Source: Lamellibrachia satsuma | Lineage: Eukaryota; Annelida; Polychaeta; Sabellida; Siboglinidae | DNA length: 64,000 nt | Direction: 5' to 3' | Assembly: GCA_033239005.1 (NCBI GenBank) | Contig: BSQZ01000040.1 | Span: forward strand, 4,641,099 to 4,705,098 | Part shown: positions 40,691-63,344 of the stretch, piece after piece | How the letters are laid out: every line of letters begins with the position of its first letter | Position numbering within the stretch: position 1 is the stretch's first letter | Translations under genes and position numbers: made by a program | Notes under the pieces: model-generated | The model's database searches: none | Told to the model about the DNA's origin: nothing | The model's input: the letters and a program-made list of their open reading frames with translations, nothing else

Positions 40691-43600
40691 TTTAGTTTTG
40701 CAAACAACCCATTTCCAATAAATTTAACAATGGTAGCACCCCCTCGACCATAGTAATTGCATTCGGCGCGTGCTGCAAACACTTTGCGCCATACTCACCG
40801 AATTTGATGAATCTCGAATTGATTCTGCGGCTCGCCTACGGATTTTCGGTCCTTCTCGGGACACAATATAACCAATCTAACAATAACCAATATAACAATG
40901 AATCCAAAATGTCTCTCAAAGTCAGTAACAATTCATAGCTGGTAATCGATTCGCGTAATGAAGCCAATGACAAATAGGATGATCACATGACTAATTAACT
41001 TGTCCAGGCCAGTCTGATTGAGCGCTGTAGCAATATGCCCGGGGAGCAAGTTGTTATACTGCACCTTAATAGGTGCTTCTGCTTTGGCGACTCAACAGAA
41101 CTTTCAGACTGAAGGCCAACAATTTATTATCCCATAGTGTTAGGGAAAAGAAGCATATACGCATATTAAACTACACTCGATGCAGTACACAAATACAAGG
41201 ATTAGGAAAACACGTGGCGTTCACATGTTTGTTCAGTGCAGACTATCATTTGTGAATCGTCCAGGAAAATCCAAAAGAGAATCAAACTTATTTTTGATAA
41301 ACGTTTAAACCTGATATATATCATTGAAATTACGATTTATCTGATATTCCAAATATTATATTTAATTCTGGTAAGGTCACAATGGTTATAAATAATGGAT
41401 AGAGGACACGTTCATGCATGTACAGACTCACTGGAAATTAAACAATGATTTCAAATTGTGCCAGGAAATGACAAATTTTACATTAAACATGAGTGTAAGA
41501 CTTAAAAAACACCGTGATATGGAAAGCAACTATGAACGCACACACGGAACCGTAATCCAATCGCAAATCAGAAAAGATGACACAGTAGACGTGTAGCATT
41601 TTAGCCAAGCCCGTCCCGGCCCGCAGCCCGAGGGCAGGGCCTCTACTAAATTTCTCTGGCTGAGCCGGGCCTGGGCCTACAATTTGCCTGGGCCTACAGT
41701 TTGCTTGTGCCTGGGCTGAAAAAAAATTGGGCTTGGGGCGGGCCTGGTGTGAGCGGGACGGGCCGGGTCTGGGCTGGGCCTGGACCTAACACAAACCTAA
41801 ATACAACATTCCTACATATCATTACTACATAGTACATACAGAATACAGATGTTATAGATGCATATGTTTGGCATGAATGCAGCATTTTGCATAGATCTAA
41901 TGGCCCCATAAGTTCACTGGGCTGGAAGTAGCCAGCCCTAAATGTTTACTTTCGACATATTTGCAGAGGTAATCAAGCTATGATTAACCATCAACTTGTC
42001 ACCCTTTGACCCTACCAGTGGACATTCTATTGTCTAGGTCTTCCATCCAGATTTTTGACTGCCTGAATGACCTGCCCACTGCCCACTGTCCATCCCAGTT
42101 TGTAGACGGTATTTTCTAATTGCGCTAACTAGTGTCTACTGCTTAGTGTCTAAATTTCCCCAGTAGTGATTCATTCACACTAATACTACTTCACACATGA
42201 CTGAAGCATATAAGCATATTAAACTACACTCGATGCAGTACACAAATACAAAGATTAGGAAAATACGTGGCGTCCACAATTTATGTTCAGTGCAGAGTAT
42301 CATTTGTGAATCGTCCAAAATGAGAATCAAAGTTATTTTTGATAAACCTTTAAACCTGATATATATCATGGAAAATTACGATTTCTCAGATATTCCAAAT
42401 ATTATATTTAATTCTGGTAAGTTCACAATGGTTACAAATAATAGAAATTAAACTATGATTTCAAATTGTTCCAGTACATGACAAATGTTATATTAAACAT
42501 GATTGGAAGACTTAAAAAACACCGTGATATGGAAAGCAACTATGAACGCACACACGGAACCGTAATCCAATCGCAAATCTGAACTGAACTGGTCATTACT
42601 GCCTTTACTAATTCGAAATGAAAAAGTACATAGAAGACGTATAGCATTTTAACCAAGCCCGGCCCTGTCCGCAGCCCGAGGGCAGGGCCTCCACTAAATT
42701 TATCTGGCCGGGCCTGGGCCTACGATTTGTCTGGGCCTACATTTTGCTTGTGCCTGGGCTGAAAAAAATATTAAACACATTGGGCTTGGGCCGGGCCCTA
42801 GCCTAGTGTGAACGGGCCGGGCAGGGTCTGGGCTGGGCCTGGACCTAACACAAACATTAATACAACATTCCTACATATCATTACTACATATTACATACAG
42901 AATGCAGATGTTACAGATGCATATGTTTGGCATGAATGCAGCATTGTGCATAGATCTAATGGCCCCATAAGTTCACTGGGCTGGAAGTAGCCAGCCCCAA
43001 ATATTTACTTTATACATATTTGCAGAGGCAATAACCATCAACTTGTCCCCCTTTCACCCTACCAGTGGACATTTTATTGTCTTGGTCTTCCATCCAGATT
43101 TTTGACTGCCTGATTGACCTGCCCACTGCCCACTTTCAACCCCAGTTGGTAGATGGTATTTTACAATTATGTTAACTAGTGACTGCTGCTTAGTGTCTAC
43201 AATTTCCCCAGTAGTGATTTATTCACACTTATAATACATCACACATGAATCTCTGTCAATCTAGTGACTGCAGGCCTGCTGGAAATGCCACTGGGTGTCA
43301 GTGCCAATGGGTGACATGGAATTGAAATATCAATATTAATGTTTTTTTTAATGTTAATTAATAAAACAATAGGTATGTATTATAGTTTATTTGTGTTTTT
43401 TATTATAAGATAATAGGTTTATTTTTTCTAAATTTAGCGGGCCGCGGCCGGGCATGGGAATACATTCTAGCTTGCGTGCCTGGGCCGGACTGGGCTTGCC
43501 GAAGCTTTGCGGGCCTGAGCCGGACATGGCCAGGTCATATGACCAATAGTGATTTATTCACACTTATAATACTTCACACATGAATCTCTCTCAATCTAGT

Positions 43601-43899
43601 GACTGCAGGCCTGCTGGAAATGCCACTGGGTGTCAGTGCCAATGGGTGACATGGAATTGAAATATCAATATTAATGTTTTTTAATGTTAATTAATAAACA
43701 ATAAGTATGCATTACAGTTTATTTATGGTTGTTTTATTATAAGATAATAGGTTTATATTTTCTAAATTTAGCGGGCCGCGGCCGGGCATGGGCCTAAATT
43801 CTAGCTTGCGGGCCTGGGCCGTGCTGTGCTTGACGAAGCTTTGTCCAGGTCGTAGGCCCGTTTAGCCTTTTAGGCTTTCCAAGCGAATCATTGGTTGTT

Positions 43900-44689
43900 C
43901 ATTTTTGTAGTGATTAAATAGTAGTACCATTATCCCTATAGGTTTTTATCAGTTTTGTCAGCGTTTGTTTCAAGTATGTAGAGTTTCCGCTAGTTTTTAT
44001 TTGTCGATGTTTCCGGTCAAGTTGACTCATTGTTACTAGCCTTTATCCCACCGTCCAGCAAAACACGGGTTTCCTGACAAAAACACCCTGAATATTTATT
44101 CCAATTTTTTTATTATTATAAAACTCCAGTTCTTCTACACATTTACATGTACAGCTATCAAATACAAAATGTATTTAAAGTGTGGAAGATTGTACATCAA
44201 TGCCAGGGGCGTCCACATGATGTTGACAGGGGGTCGGGGTGTGGTTGCAAAATTATCCTTTTGTGTGCCTGTGTAGTCCTTTCTCTGTTTGTGTGAGAAA
44301 CACAGCTACCATGTAGGGTGAAACATGGGTAATTTGTCCAACTTATTTTCATTGACTATGACAGGACAAGGACTGCCACTGAGCCCACTGACTTGAACAT
44401 ACTGCGCATACAGCAGTGTACATAGCCAGGAAGTACATCACAATAACAATGAATGTACAGACACAAGCTGGTACATGTCACTAGTTAGTATAAATAATGT
44501 TAGTAAACTGTCAAGACAGGTTTACAAGATTAAAGTGACCAAAAAACCCTTGTTGCTGCTCAATAAGGTTCCAGTATGATTATGAATACAAGGGGAAAAG
44601 ATTCACAAATACAAATTGCAAAAGCATAGTATCAGCGATACTATTTACAACTGAATAAACACAAAAGCGGAGTGGGTAGTAATCCCCCA
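43900..44689. other. Non-coding stretch, nothing recognised
   Basis: Interrupts the GC-rich module array. No convincing frame, RNA gene or match to the other unit was found; about 44500-44680 resembles 17745-17940 (phrases such as 'caaaaaacccttgttgctgc'). Confidence 0.4.
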
Positions 44690-45260
44690 TGCCCCACCCG
44701 CTTGCTGGTGGGTCCCGCCACCCCCGCTAAAAGGCTGCGCAAATGAGGCTGAGCCAGAGTATTGGGCACTGAAATAGGCCTAGGATGATGCCTAATGAAT
44801 ATGTTCTGGGTTAACCGCTTAGATAAGCGATACTGTTTTCAGTGTGTCAAACACACAGCGTACACACAACAAAAGGGGAGATTGTCCACTGATTAACAAT
44901 GTCTCACGTAGTGAACCTCGGTTGACTAGGAACGTGTCATCGGACAACCGCCCCTCCCCGCCAACAGAGGGATAAGTCGCCTAACGACCGAACCCCCTCC
45001 CCCCGCGAACAGAAGGATAGGCAAAATCACTAATGTCTCTTCGTCATATGAATGTATGTTGGCTTTTGCTTTGCCACCAGAGGGATAGATCGTCTGACGA
45101 CTGGCCCCCCGCCAACAGAGGGAGAGGCTGTCTCACTAACGTCTCTTGGCCATACGAATGTCCTATGAATGTATGTTGTCTTCTGCTTCGCCACAACCAG
45201 AGGGAAAGGTTGTTCCACGATCGTCCCCCCCCCCGCCAACAGAGGAACAGGTCGCCAGCA
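44690..45260. repeat. Tyrosine-recombinase element end repeats, third forward copy
   Basis: The left part (44690-44960) is the reverse complement of 2740-3010. The right part (45000-45260) matches 11720-12000 and 39900-40190. It is joined directly to an SGNH-like fragment. Confidence 0.6.
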
Positions 45261-45325
45261 AGCTCTGCGGCGTCCGCCCATGCCTTATCTAGGTCATTCG
45301 TACTAAAGTCGAAAATAACCACGTG
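45255..45325 (-). pseudogene. SGNH hydrolase-like fragment, third copy
   Basis: The minus strand reads 'MVIFDFSTNDLDKAW' and 'DAAELAGDLF' before running into element-end repeats. A short relic of the domain at 15287-15517. Confidence 0.4.
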
Positions 45326-48299
45326 TGGGCGAGGTTTTTGTTCAGTTTTGGAAACAACCCATTTCCAATAAATTTAACAATGGTGGCACCCCTTCGACCA
45401 CAGTAGTTGCATTCGGTGCGTGCTGCTTTACGCAACAAACCAAACACTCTGCGCCATACTCACCGAATTTGGTGAATCCCGAATTGATTACGGATTTTCG
45501 CTCGTTCTCTGGACACAATAGAACCAATATAACAATAACAAATATAACAATACGTAGAAAATGTATCTCAAAGTCATTCACAATGCATAGCTGGTGATCG
45601 ATTGGCGTAATGAAGCCAATGGCCACTAGTATCCTCTGCATACATCACATGACTAATTAACTTGTCCAGGCCATTCTAATTGAGCGCTATAGCAATATGC
45701 CGGGGAAGCAGGTTTTGATACTGCATCTTAATAGGAGTTTATGCTTCGGCGACTCAACAGAACTTTTCAGGCTGAAGGCCAGCAACTTTATTATCCCATA
45801 GTGTTAGTGTTCACCACCGAAGCATATAAGCATATTAAACTACACTCGATGCAGTACACAAATACAAAGATTAGGAAAATACGTGGCGTCCACAATTTAT
45901 GTTCAGTGCAGAGTATCGTTTGTGAATCGTCCAGGAAAATCCAAAATGAGAATCAAAGTTATTTTTGATAAACCTGATATATATCATTGAAAATTACGAT
46001 TTCTCAGATATTCCAAATATTATATTTAATTCTGGTAAGTTCACAATGGTTACAAATAATGGAAATTAAACTATGATTTCAAATTGTTCCAGTACATGAC
46101 AAATGTTATATTAAACATGATTGGAAGACTTAAAAAACACCGTGATATGGAAAGCAACTATGAACGCACACACGGAACCGTAATCCAATCGCAAATCTGA
46201 ACTGAACTGGTCATTACTGCCTTTACTAATTCGAAATGAAAAAAGTACATAGAAGACGTATAGCATTTTAACCAAGCCCGGCCCTGTCCGCAGCCCGAGG
46301 GCAGGGCCTCCACTAAATTTATCTTGTCGGGCTTGGGCCTACGATTTGTCTGGGCCTACATTTTACTTGTGCCTGGGCTAAAAAAAATATTAAACACATT
46401 GGGCTTGGGCCGGGCCCTGGCCTAGTGTGAACGGGCCGGGCAGGGTCTGGGCTGGGCCTGGACCTAACACAAACATTAATACAACATTCCTACATATCAT
46501 TACTACATAGTACATACAGAATGCAGATGTTACAGATGCATATGTTTGGCATGAATGCAGCCTTTTGCATAGATCTAATGGCCCCATAAGTTCACTGGGC
46601 TGGAAGTAGCCAGCCCCAAATATTTACTTTATACATATTTGCAGAGGCAATCAAGCCATGAATAACCATCAACTTGTCCCACTTTCACCCTACCAGTGGA
46701 CATTCTATTGTCTTGGTCTTCCATCCAGATTTTTGACTGCCTGAATGACCTGCCCACTGCCCACTGTCCATCCCAGTTTGTAGACGGTATTTTCTAATTG
46801 CGCTAACTAGTGTCTACTACTTAGTGTCTAAATTTCCCCAGTAGTGATTCATTCACACTAATACTACTTCACACATGACTGAATCTGAATCTCTCTCAAG
46901 CTAGTGACTGCCGGCCTGCTGGAAATGCCACTGGGTGTCAGTGCCAATGGGTGACATGGAATTGAAATATCAATATTAATATTTTTAATGTTATTTGAAA
47001 ATACAATAGGTAAGTATTAGAGTTTATTTGTTTTTTTTATTATAAGATAATAGGTTTATATTTTCTAAATTCAGCGGGCAGCGGCCGGGCATGGGCCTAA
47101 ATTCTAGCTTGCGGGCTTGGGCCGGACTGGGCTTGCCGAAGCTTTGCGGGCCTGAGCTGGACCTGGCCTGGTCGTATTACCGTGTAGCCTTTTAGGCTTT
47201 TCAAGCGAGTCATTGGTTTGGTCAAATGTCAGTGGGCGGTCCATTGCTGTCGTAGTGCCCTGCACTGGCCGGGCCGGGACACTACTAAATTTCACGGGCC
47301 TGCGCCTACATTTCGCGGGCCTGGGCCGGGCCTGGGCTGAAAACATATTAAACACATCAGGCTTGGGCCGGGCCATGGCCTAGTGAGAGCGGACCTGGCC
47401 TTGGCTGGGCTTGAACCTAACAAAAATATTAATACAAAACCCAGATTATTAATTTTAATATTAATACAAACTGACAATAAATTGTATTTTATTTTAATAA
47501 ATGCTTAAAATTATTTCTTTAGTATTACATAGTTGTAAATTGAGACATTGCACTGAATTATGAATGACACCAGTGCTTTATACATTGGAATGTAATTTAA
47601 CCTCTTTTCAACAATGTGACTTCCAATGGTATCATTTTAATAATGTACATTCTTTTAAAATATACGCATAGTCTGGTATCCATGTTTATGTATTTTATTT
47701 CTGGAGACAAGTACTGGCTTTCTAAGACACTGTGACTGGAGTAGTCGCATTTGTTTCACTAGCTTCATCATAATTAATGCATGTTTCCCATCATTCTTCT
47801 TCAGCTCAAACTTAACTTCACATCCCTTAATCCGTGATGTCTAGACTCTGTAAACCGCATATTTTTAGCATAAATGTACCCTTTTGCATAGATCTAATGG
47901 CCCCATTCCAGGCAACTTAAGTTCACTTGGCTGGAAGCAGCCAGCTCGAAATGTTTACTTCAGATATAATTGCAGAGGCAATCATGTTTCCCTTCATTCT
48001 TCTGCAGCTCAAACTTGTATTGTATCGTTATTGCTGAGGATAAACGGGGAGTTGGATTCTCTGGGTCCGTAGTATACTATGTGTTTGACTTTGTTCACCT
48101 GCATAATGTATTGCATAGCAATGCATAGTATTGCATACACAGTACACACATTACAATGTATATATCACTACTACATAGTACACACATACAGGTGTTGCAT
48201 ATGCATATTGTTGGCATTAATGTAGCCTTTTGCGTAGATCCAATGGCCCCATACAAGGCCACTTAAGTTCACTTGGCTGGAAGCAGCCAGCCCCAAATG

Positions 48300-48579
48300 T
48301 TTCTTTTAGACATATTTGTCGGCAATCACGAGTGAAGGTGATAAGAATAACAGCGGTGAAACTGTGTACTTAGTGACATTGTGTTGCACGTAGCATTGCA
48401 TGACACTGCCGCACTCAACGTGGCGATAATGTACGCGGTCGACCGTGAAGGCAAGGTTTCATAGACATATATATAGACATATATAAATAGTGGACAGAGC
48501 TGACTGAATCAGTAGGTCAAGCCATCAGTTAGAGAGAGCGGACTTGTAGACCACTGACGAGCTACGATCACCCCACGAA
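48300..48579 (+). promoter_or_regulatory. ALP-2 upstream region and 5' leader
   Basis: Counterpart of 17101-17410. The last 100 bases before the ATG are nearly identical between the copies, which points to an exon 1 leader or core promoter. Confidence 0.45.
48480..48489 (+). promoter_or_regulatory. Candidate TATA box of ALP-2
   Basis: 'tatataaata' lies 91-100 bases upstream of the ATG, with 'tcagtt' (48525) a possible initiator downstream. ALP-1 has 'tgtatgaata' at the same place. This is a motif-based call only. Confidence 0.45.
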
Positions 48580-58041
<9,462 letters not shown>

Positions 58042-59732
58042 TCGCCACAGTGGCAACAACGTCAGCTGTTCCACGTGCTTTAGCAATTTAGGGGTTAGAC
58101 AATTTCGCTTACGGAATTGTTACGAATGTAGTGCCTTCAAATGCTCAATTCACACAATTTCAGCGATTTTATGTTACAAGAAATAACTGTATTCAGCCAG
58201 CATGGTGGTAACATTTGAAATGTCAGTGAGTGGGACATTGCCGATGAAGCGGGTTTCAAGACGCGTTGGTACGTTGGGGATGACATTCACGAAACGAGTA
58301 GGCGTAGCGTATTAATATGTTGAGAACATGATAATTTTGAGAATAATTGCCTTTGCAAACGTGCATGGGATGCACGTGCACACATGCAAACACTCACGCA
58401 TGTACTTCCATTTACTTGCATATACTTATCTCTGCACTCAATCCACAATTTACATGTATGTGCAGATGATGCACAACGTTATTTCATTTGGTAAACTCGT
58501 TGTGTTTGTCAAGACATTTCTCAATATCAATTGTGAATAGTATTGTTTGTTGACTATTAACTAGAAACACGATAACGTCCGTTTTTGCGTGAAACTATTC
58601 CACGTCTCTATAGTGCATACATGCTATGTGTAACAAATTATAAACAACAATGGAGTCGCTCATCCTACCACTTGTTTATAATATTCCGCTAGCCGGCCAT
58701 TTTGAATTTAGAATTAAGTTGTATCAGTTGTAATACGGTGAGTGGCGCCACTGTTGGGGCGTGCGACTTCCATGCTGACACGTGCGTGGATGACTTGAGT
58801 GATCGCTATCCGTGTTGTACGTCTGATTTGTATTAAAAGCAATTCTATTTTTAATAGAACATTACTAACACCGAACGTGAATTGAATCAAATTAATAACA
58901 TATTGAGTGTATAAATGTTGATGCTAGCAGATTATGTTTTGAAACAAATTATGTTCTGTTTGCTACATATTGAATATAAATTGTTGGACTCGTCAAACCA
59001 GTGGATTCCTTGTCCACTCGCCATCTCTGGTTTGTTGTTATGAGTGACAGCCTTTTCCTTCCTTGTCGTCGCTGTTTTAGTGTAAGTTGTAAGCTAATTC
59101 ATGGGAGGCAGGATTCTATGGATGGTACAGTTTTAAGCATTCTTCAAGCTAATTCATGGGTAGACATATATCAGCACTGGTCTGTTCTGACAAGATCTTC
59201 ATACTTCGTGTTACCCGTCCATGCCTTACAGCTGTCGAATAATTATCGTCATATTACAGATTCGCTGATTTAAAAAAAAACCAATTCTAACATCGATAAA
59301 AAAAACTTTGTAGGTTTACTCAACTGATTCACACGACTTATGCTATGCCCAAGCCGTTCCGAACATATTATTTAATTTAACGGATCGTAGCCACGTATAT
59401 GTGAACATGTATAACTATGTGAACATGTAGAAACATGTGAATATGTAGAATAAATTACGAAGACATACGTTTGCTGGTATTTTCTTCAACTGTATTTGCA
59501 TTTACTATTCCAGTATCAAGTAACAATATTATGTAACACAAGTACCTGTTGGTGAGTCAAATGTCTTTCGTTTATTAGCATTTTTTCAATGGATAACAAA
59601 AAATACACAGTAACATAACTGATACAACATAACTGATACGACGGTTATTAAGGCATACATATTCAATCATTAAAGTAATCTCATTGTATGTAGGACCGCT
59701 TAAGAGAGAGGGCAGATTTGTGTGAGAGAGAG

Positions 59733-59769
<37 letters not shown>

Positions 59770-60630
59770 GTGCGTGCGTGCGTGCATGTGTGCATGCGTA
59801 TGCGCAATCATAGATGACAATAATTGCTACCGAAATGAGCAGACGATCGAAACTCATATGTCTGCGTCATGATTTTTGGCCAACACCTCAAAGAACACAA
59901 ACATCCGGTCCATGTTGCAGCACTGTCCCTTACAAAGTATGTTCGTTTTCATCATAACAACATGCTACATAATATGAATGATATCTAGTCTAACATCTTG
60001 ACCGGCCAAATGTGTTAGATTATGGAATTTTTTGGTATAATTACATCAATACCGGTACATTCACGAACAACTGTGGATAATGTCTGTTACGTGACACTGT
60101 CCTGTGGGCAAGGTTTATCTCGATCAGACGTACATTTGGCCATGCGATGGTGGTACCATGAACAACCGGGATGGTGATATCATTAACAACCGGTAGGGAT
60201 AGTGATATTATTAACACCCGGTAGGGATGGTGATATCATTAATCTCCGGTAGGGATAGTGATATCATTAACACCCGGCAGGGATGGTGATATCATTAACA
60301 TCCGGTAGGGATAGTAATATCATTAACCTCCACACGTACGTTTATCTCCGCATGGAATGTAAACAGGATATTCGCCCAGAATAGATACCAATCAAAGTAT
60401 ATGTTTTAAATATAATTAATAAGACACATTTGGGCAGCCAAGATGTAAGAATAAATATACTTTATAATACATCAGCTGATTTTACACCAAAAAAACGATC
60501 AAACTTTGTACCTTTAAACTTTAAATAACAATTAAATGAAAATAATTAAATTAAATTAAACATTAAAAGAAGAACGTCGAGAGCCACAAATCCTTCTTTC
60601 AAGATGACCGCCAAACTGCGGAACAGTTAA
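58042..60630. other. Region between ALP-2 and the cyclase gene
   Basis: 58042-58330 matches the ALP-1 3' flank and 58350-58640 matches 33620-33900. From about 58650 to 60160 I recognise nothing: AT-rich, with a (GT)n run and GCGT repeats at 59735-59800. A 28-bp minisatellite follows. The two genes converge here. Confidence 0.5.
60163..60340. repeat. 28-bp minisatellite, about six copies
   Basis: Units of 'cggtagggatagtgatatca' plus eight bases, with 'cggtaggg' recurring every 28 bases. It lies about 300 bases past the cyclase stop codon. Confidence 0.9.
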
Positions 60631-60786
60631 TCAGAACGGCGACACCTGGTTGGGAAGGGACGCCGCTCCATCCCGACCGGTCAGAAAGTAGGTCATGATG
60701 TCTCCCTTGCCCTTGACCTTCACCAAACCCCGCTGTTCGAAAGTGTATCCGAACTCCAACAGGATGTCCATGGTGGAACCAACGAC
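60631..60786 (-). CDS. ADCY3: ADCY3-like last exon
   Basis: 52 codons with stop. Starts after an AG at 60787-60788 with '[20 protein letters not shown]', then '[20 protein letters not shown]'. Not present in units 1 or 2. Confidence 0.88.
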   Translation of the reverse strand, partial: VVGSTMDILLEFGYTFEQRGLVKVKGKGDIMTYFLTGRDGAASLPNQVSPF

Positions 60787-61718
60787 CTGAATAGCAAACA
60801 TTTTCTTAACAGTTTAATAAGGCAACTCGTGTATGCAATGGATTAGAATCAATTTGGTTCGGGTCATTCTGATTATATTAAGTTGTTGGTTCACTTAAGC
60901 GGCGTATTTTAATACATAGATTTAGTGGTCTGATTTTTGCGGTACTGCGGGGTCTGCACATGAAGACCGTAATCCAAAACGCACTCAGTCTATTTTTATC
61001 ATTTTGAGTACACAATGAAAGAAAAATCTGCCAACTTAGTACGTTCTACACACATGGACTGAGCCCAGATTGGATAAAAAAACAATCAAGTTAACATGCA
61101 AGACATACAGCTGAGTTATAGGGATCAGTCGTGATCTCATTTAAAAAGACTAAGCGCGTTTTGGAATCGGGCCCTAAATGTAAAACTTATAACATCGGCA
61201 AATGTTGTATTTTCTTAAATATTGAACCACGAAAGATCGCGGTAATAACACATGTTGCATATATATTATTGGTAAACAATCGATATGTTATAAATGCTAG
61301 TATATCCAGTGTCATAATGTCCAAGTGTAGCAATGTTCCGTAAAACATTCGTTCAGTTACCCAATGAAAATCATTGTACGGCGCTTTTCATTGGCTAATT
61401 CGTACGGAGCTATGAGTGATCTTTCGTGTAACTAAAAAGCTTCAAATCTCTTACCTGGTCTATCTCAAATTATGTCTAAATTAACAATATTAAACTTAAT
61501 GTTTAATTTTTATTACCGTAGAATATTTACCGTGGCTGAATAAAAAAAATAGTATCCAGGCTTGCTGAATGACGTCATCGTTTTCAGTTTGAGCGACGGC
61601 TGTTTTACGGCCGGACATTGCAACACTGATATGTACACATATTTAATTATTTAATATGGCATTATTTTATTATTTAATATGACATTTTATCATTTAATGT
61701 ATATATATATATATATGC

Positions 61719-61766
<48 letters not shown>

Positions 61767-61775
61767 TAATATATA

Positions 61776-61806
<31 letters not shown>

Positions 61807-61846
61807 AACATTCTGAAGTAAATATTTTATATTTTAATTATATATC

Positions 61847-61929
<83 letters not shown>

Positions 61930-62093
61930 GTGGAATTCGCCATAGCGTTGAAAGGAACGCTGGCAGAGATCAATTCTCAGTCATTCAACAACTTCATGCT
62001 ACGAATAGGTGAGAAACAAATGAAAGGTCACTGTTTATATTACATAAATCAAGATATGTCAATTAAAATATAAAATATTTCTGACTTCAGAAT

Positions 62094-62140
<47 letters not shown>

Positions 62141-63253
62141 AAACATGTCGCTGCTGTGATCATATAATTATGTTTATATATTCGATAATACAAGATATGG
62201 CGATGAAATAAAATAACCAAGTTTTACAACATATCAAGACCTCTGTGGGCTAACGCACAAACCAACGAGAGTCTCAGTAGATTCCCTTTAATGCCGGCAG
62301 ACAGATGACATTCACCTGTATTTTGTTCAGTTGGCCGGTGCTCTCCATACGACTCGCTACGTTCACCGTATTTCCCCAGATGTCGTAGTGCGGCTTGCGA
62401 GCTCCTATCACGCCCGCTATAATTGGGCCGTGGTTGATTCCTGCAAATGTCAACATCTTTCAGCGGATGCATTGCGGTGTGGCATTGAATGAGCGAAATT
62501 TGCCCGTAATGATCAGGTTATGATCTTGACGAGCGGCATTAAAGAAACGGGCGATAACGTGACGATAACAAAAGTCGATAATTTATGTTATTGCGGGGAC
62601 GCAGTTGGATATTAAACCACATTACGCATTATCTGCGTTGACATATGTTGACCTGAGTTGACATATTTTGATGTGTAATCTTAACATATGTGACGACGCA
62701 AGGTACAGACGGTAAACGCCATTCGTGTTGTAGAGGATGTAAACATTCTGAAGTCAGAAATATTTGATATTTTAATTGACATATCTTGATTTATGTAATA
62801 TAAACAGTGACCTTTCGTTTGTTTCTCACCTATTCGTAGCATGAAGTTGTTGAATGACTGAGAATTTATCTTTGCCAGCGCTCCTTTCAACGCTATGGCG
62901 AATTCCACCAAATCGCTTAGATGCTGCCAACTGTCGGCAAATGGCGCGTCCTGCAAGCAGTAACCAAACCTGTCATGGTCGTCGTACACGCAATGTGTCG
63001 GTCCAGTGTTGCTGTATTGTATGACACGTCACACATTACAATGATGTAATACATTATTATTAGTGTAACCCTAACAAGGAAGAAAATAAGAACATTTGCT
63101 TGTGGTAGTGGACTATCGACTATGGCGTTTTCGCCCGATGACAGAGCAACCATCCAGAGAGGCTATGCATATAGGAGGACGTATGTATTGAAGGAAATAC
63201 GCAGCTTTGATGCGACATGATAGGACGTACCCACACACACTCGCACACACACA

Positions 63254-63344
<91 letters not shown>

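Larger units (their letters stand above)
41140..47480. repeat. Multi-copy GC-rich module array upstream of ALP-2
   Basis: Three large copies begin near 41140, 42190 and 45815 ('agcatattaaactacactcg'). Each continues through 'gtgatatggaaagcaactat', a GGCCGGGCCTGGG-type core (41620, 42655, 46275), the hairpin 'ggctggaagtagccagcc' (41922, 42981, 46600) and 'aatgacctgcccactgccc'. A second GC-rich core with 'gcaggcctgctggaaatgcc' occurs near 43270, 43610 and 46910. The ALP-1 upstream region has one such module (15530-17100). No protein-coding frame is seen. Confidence 0.75.
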
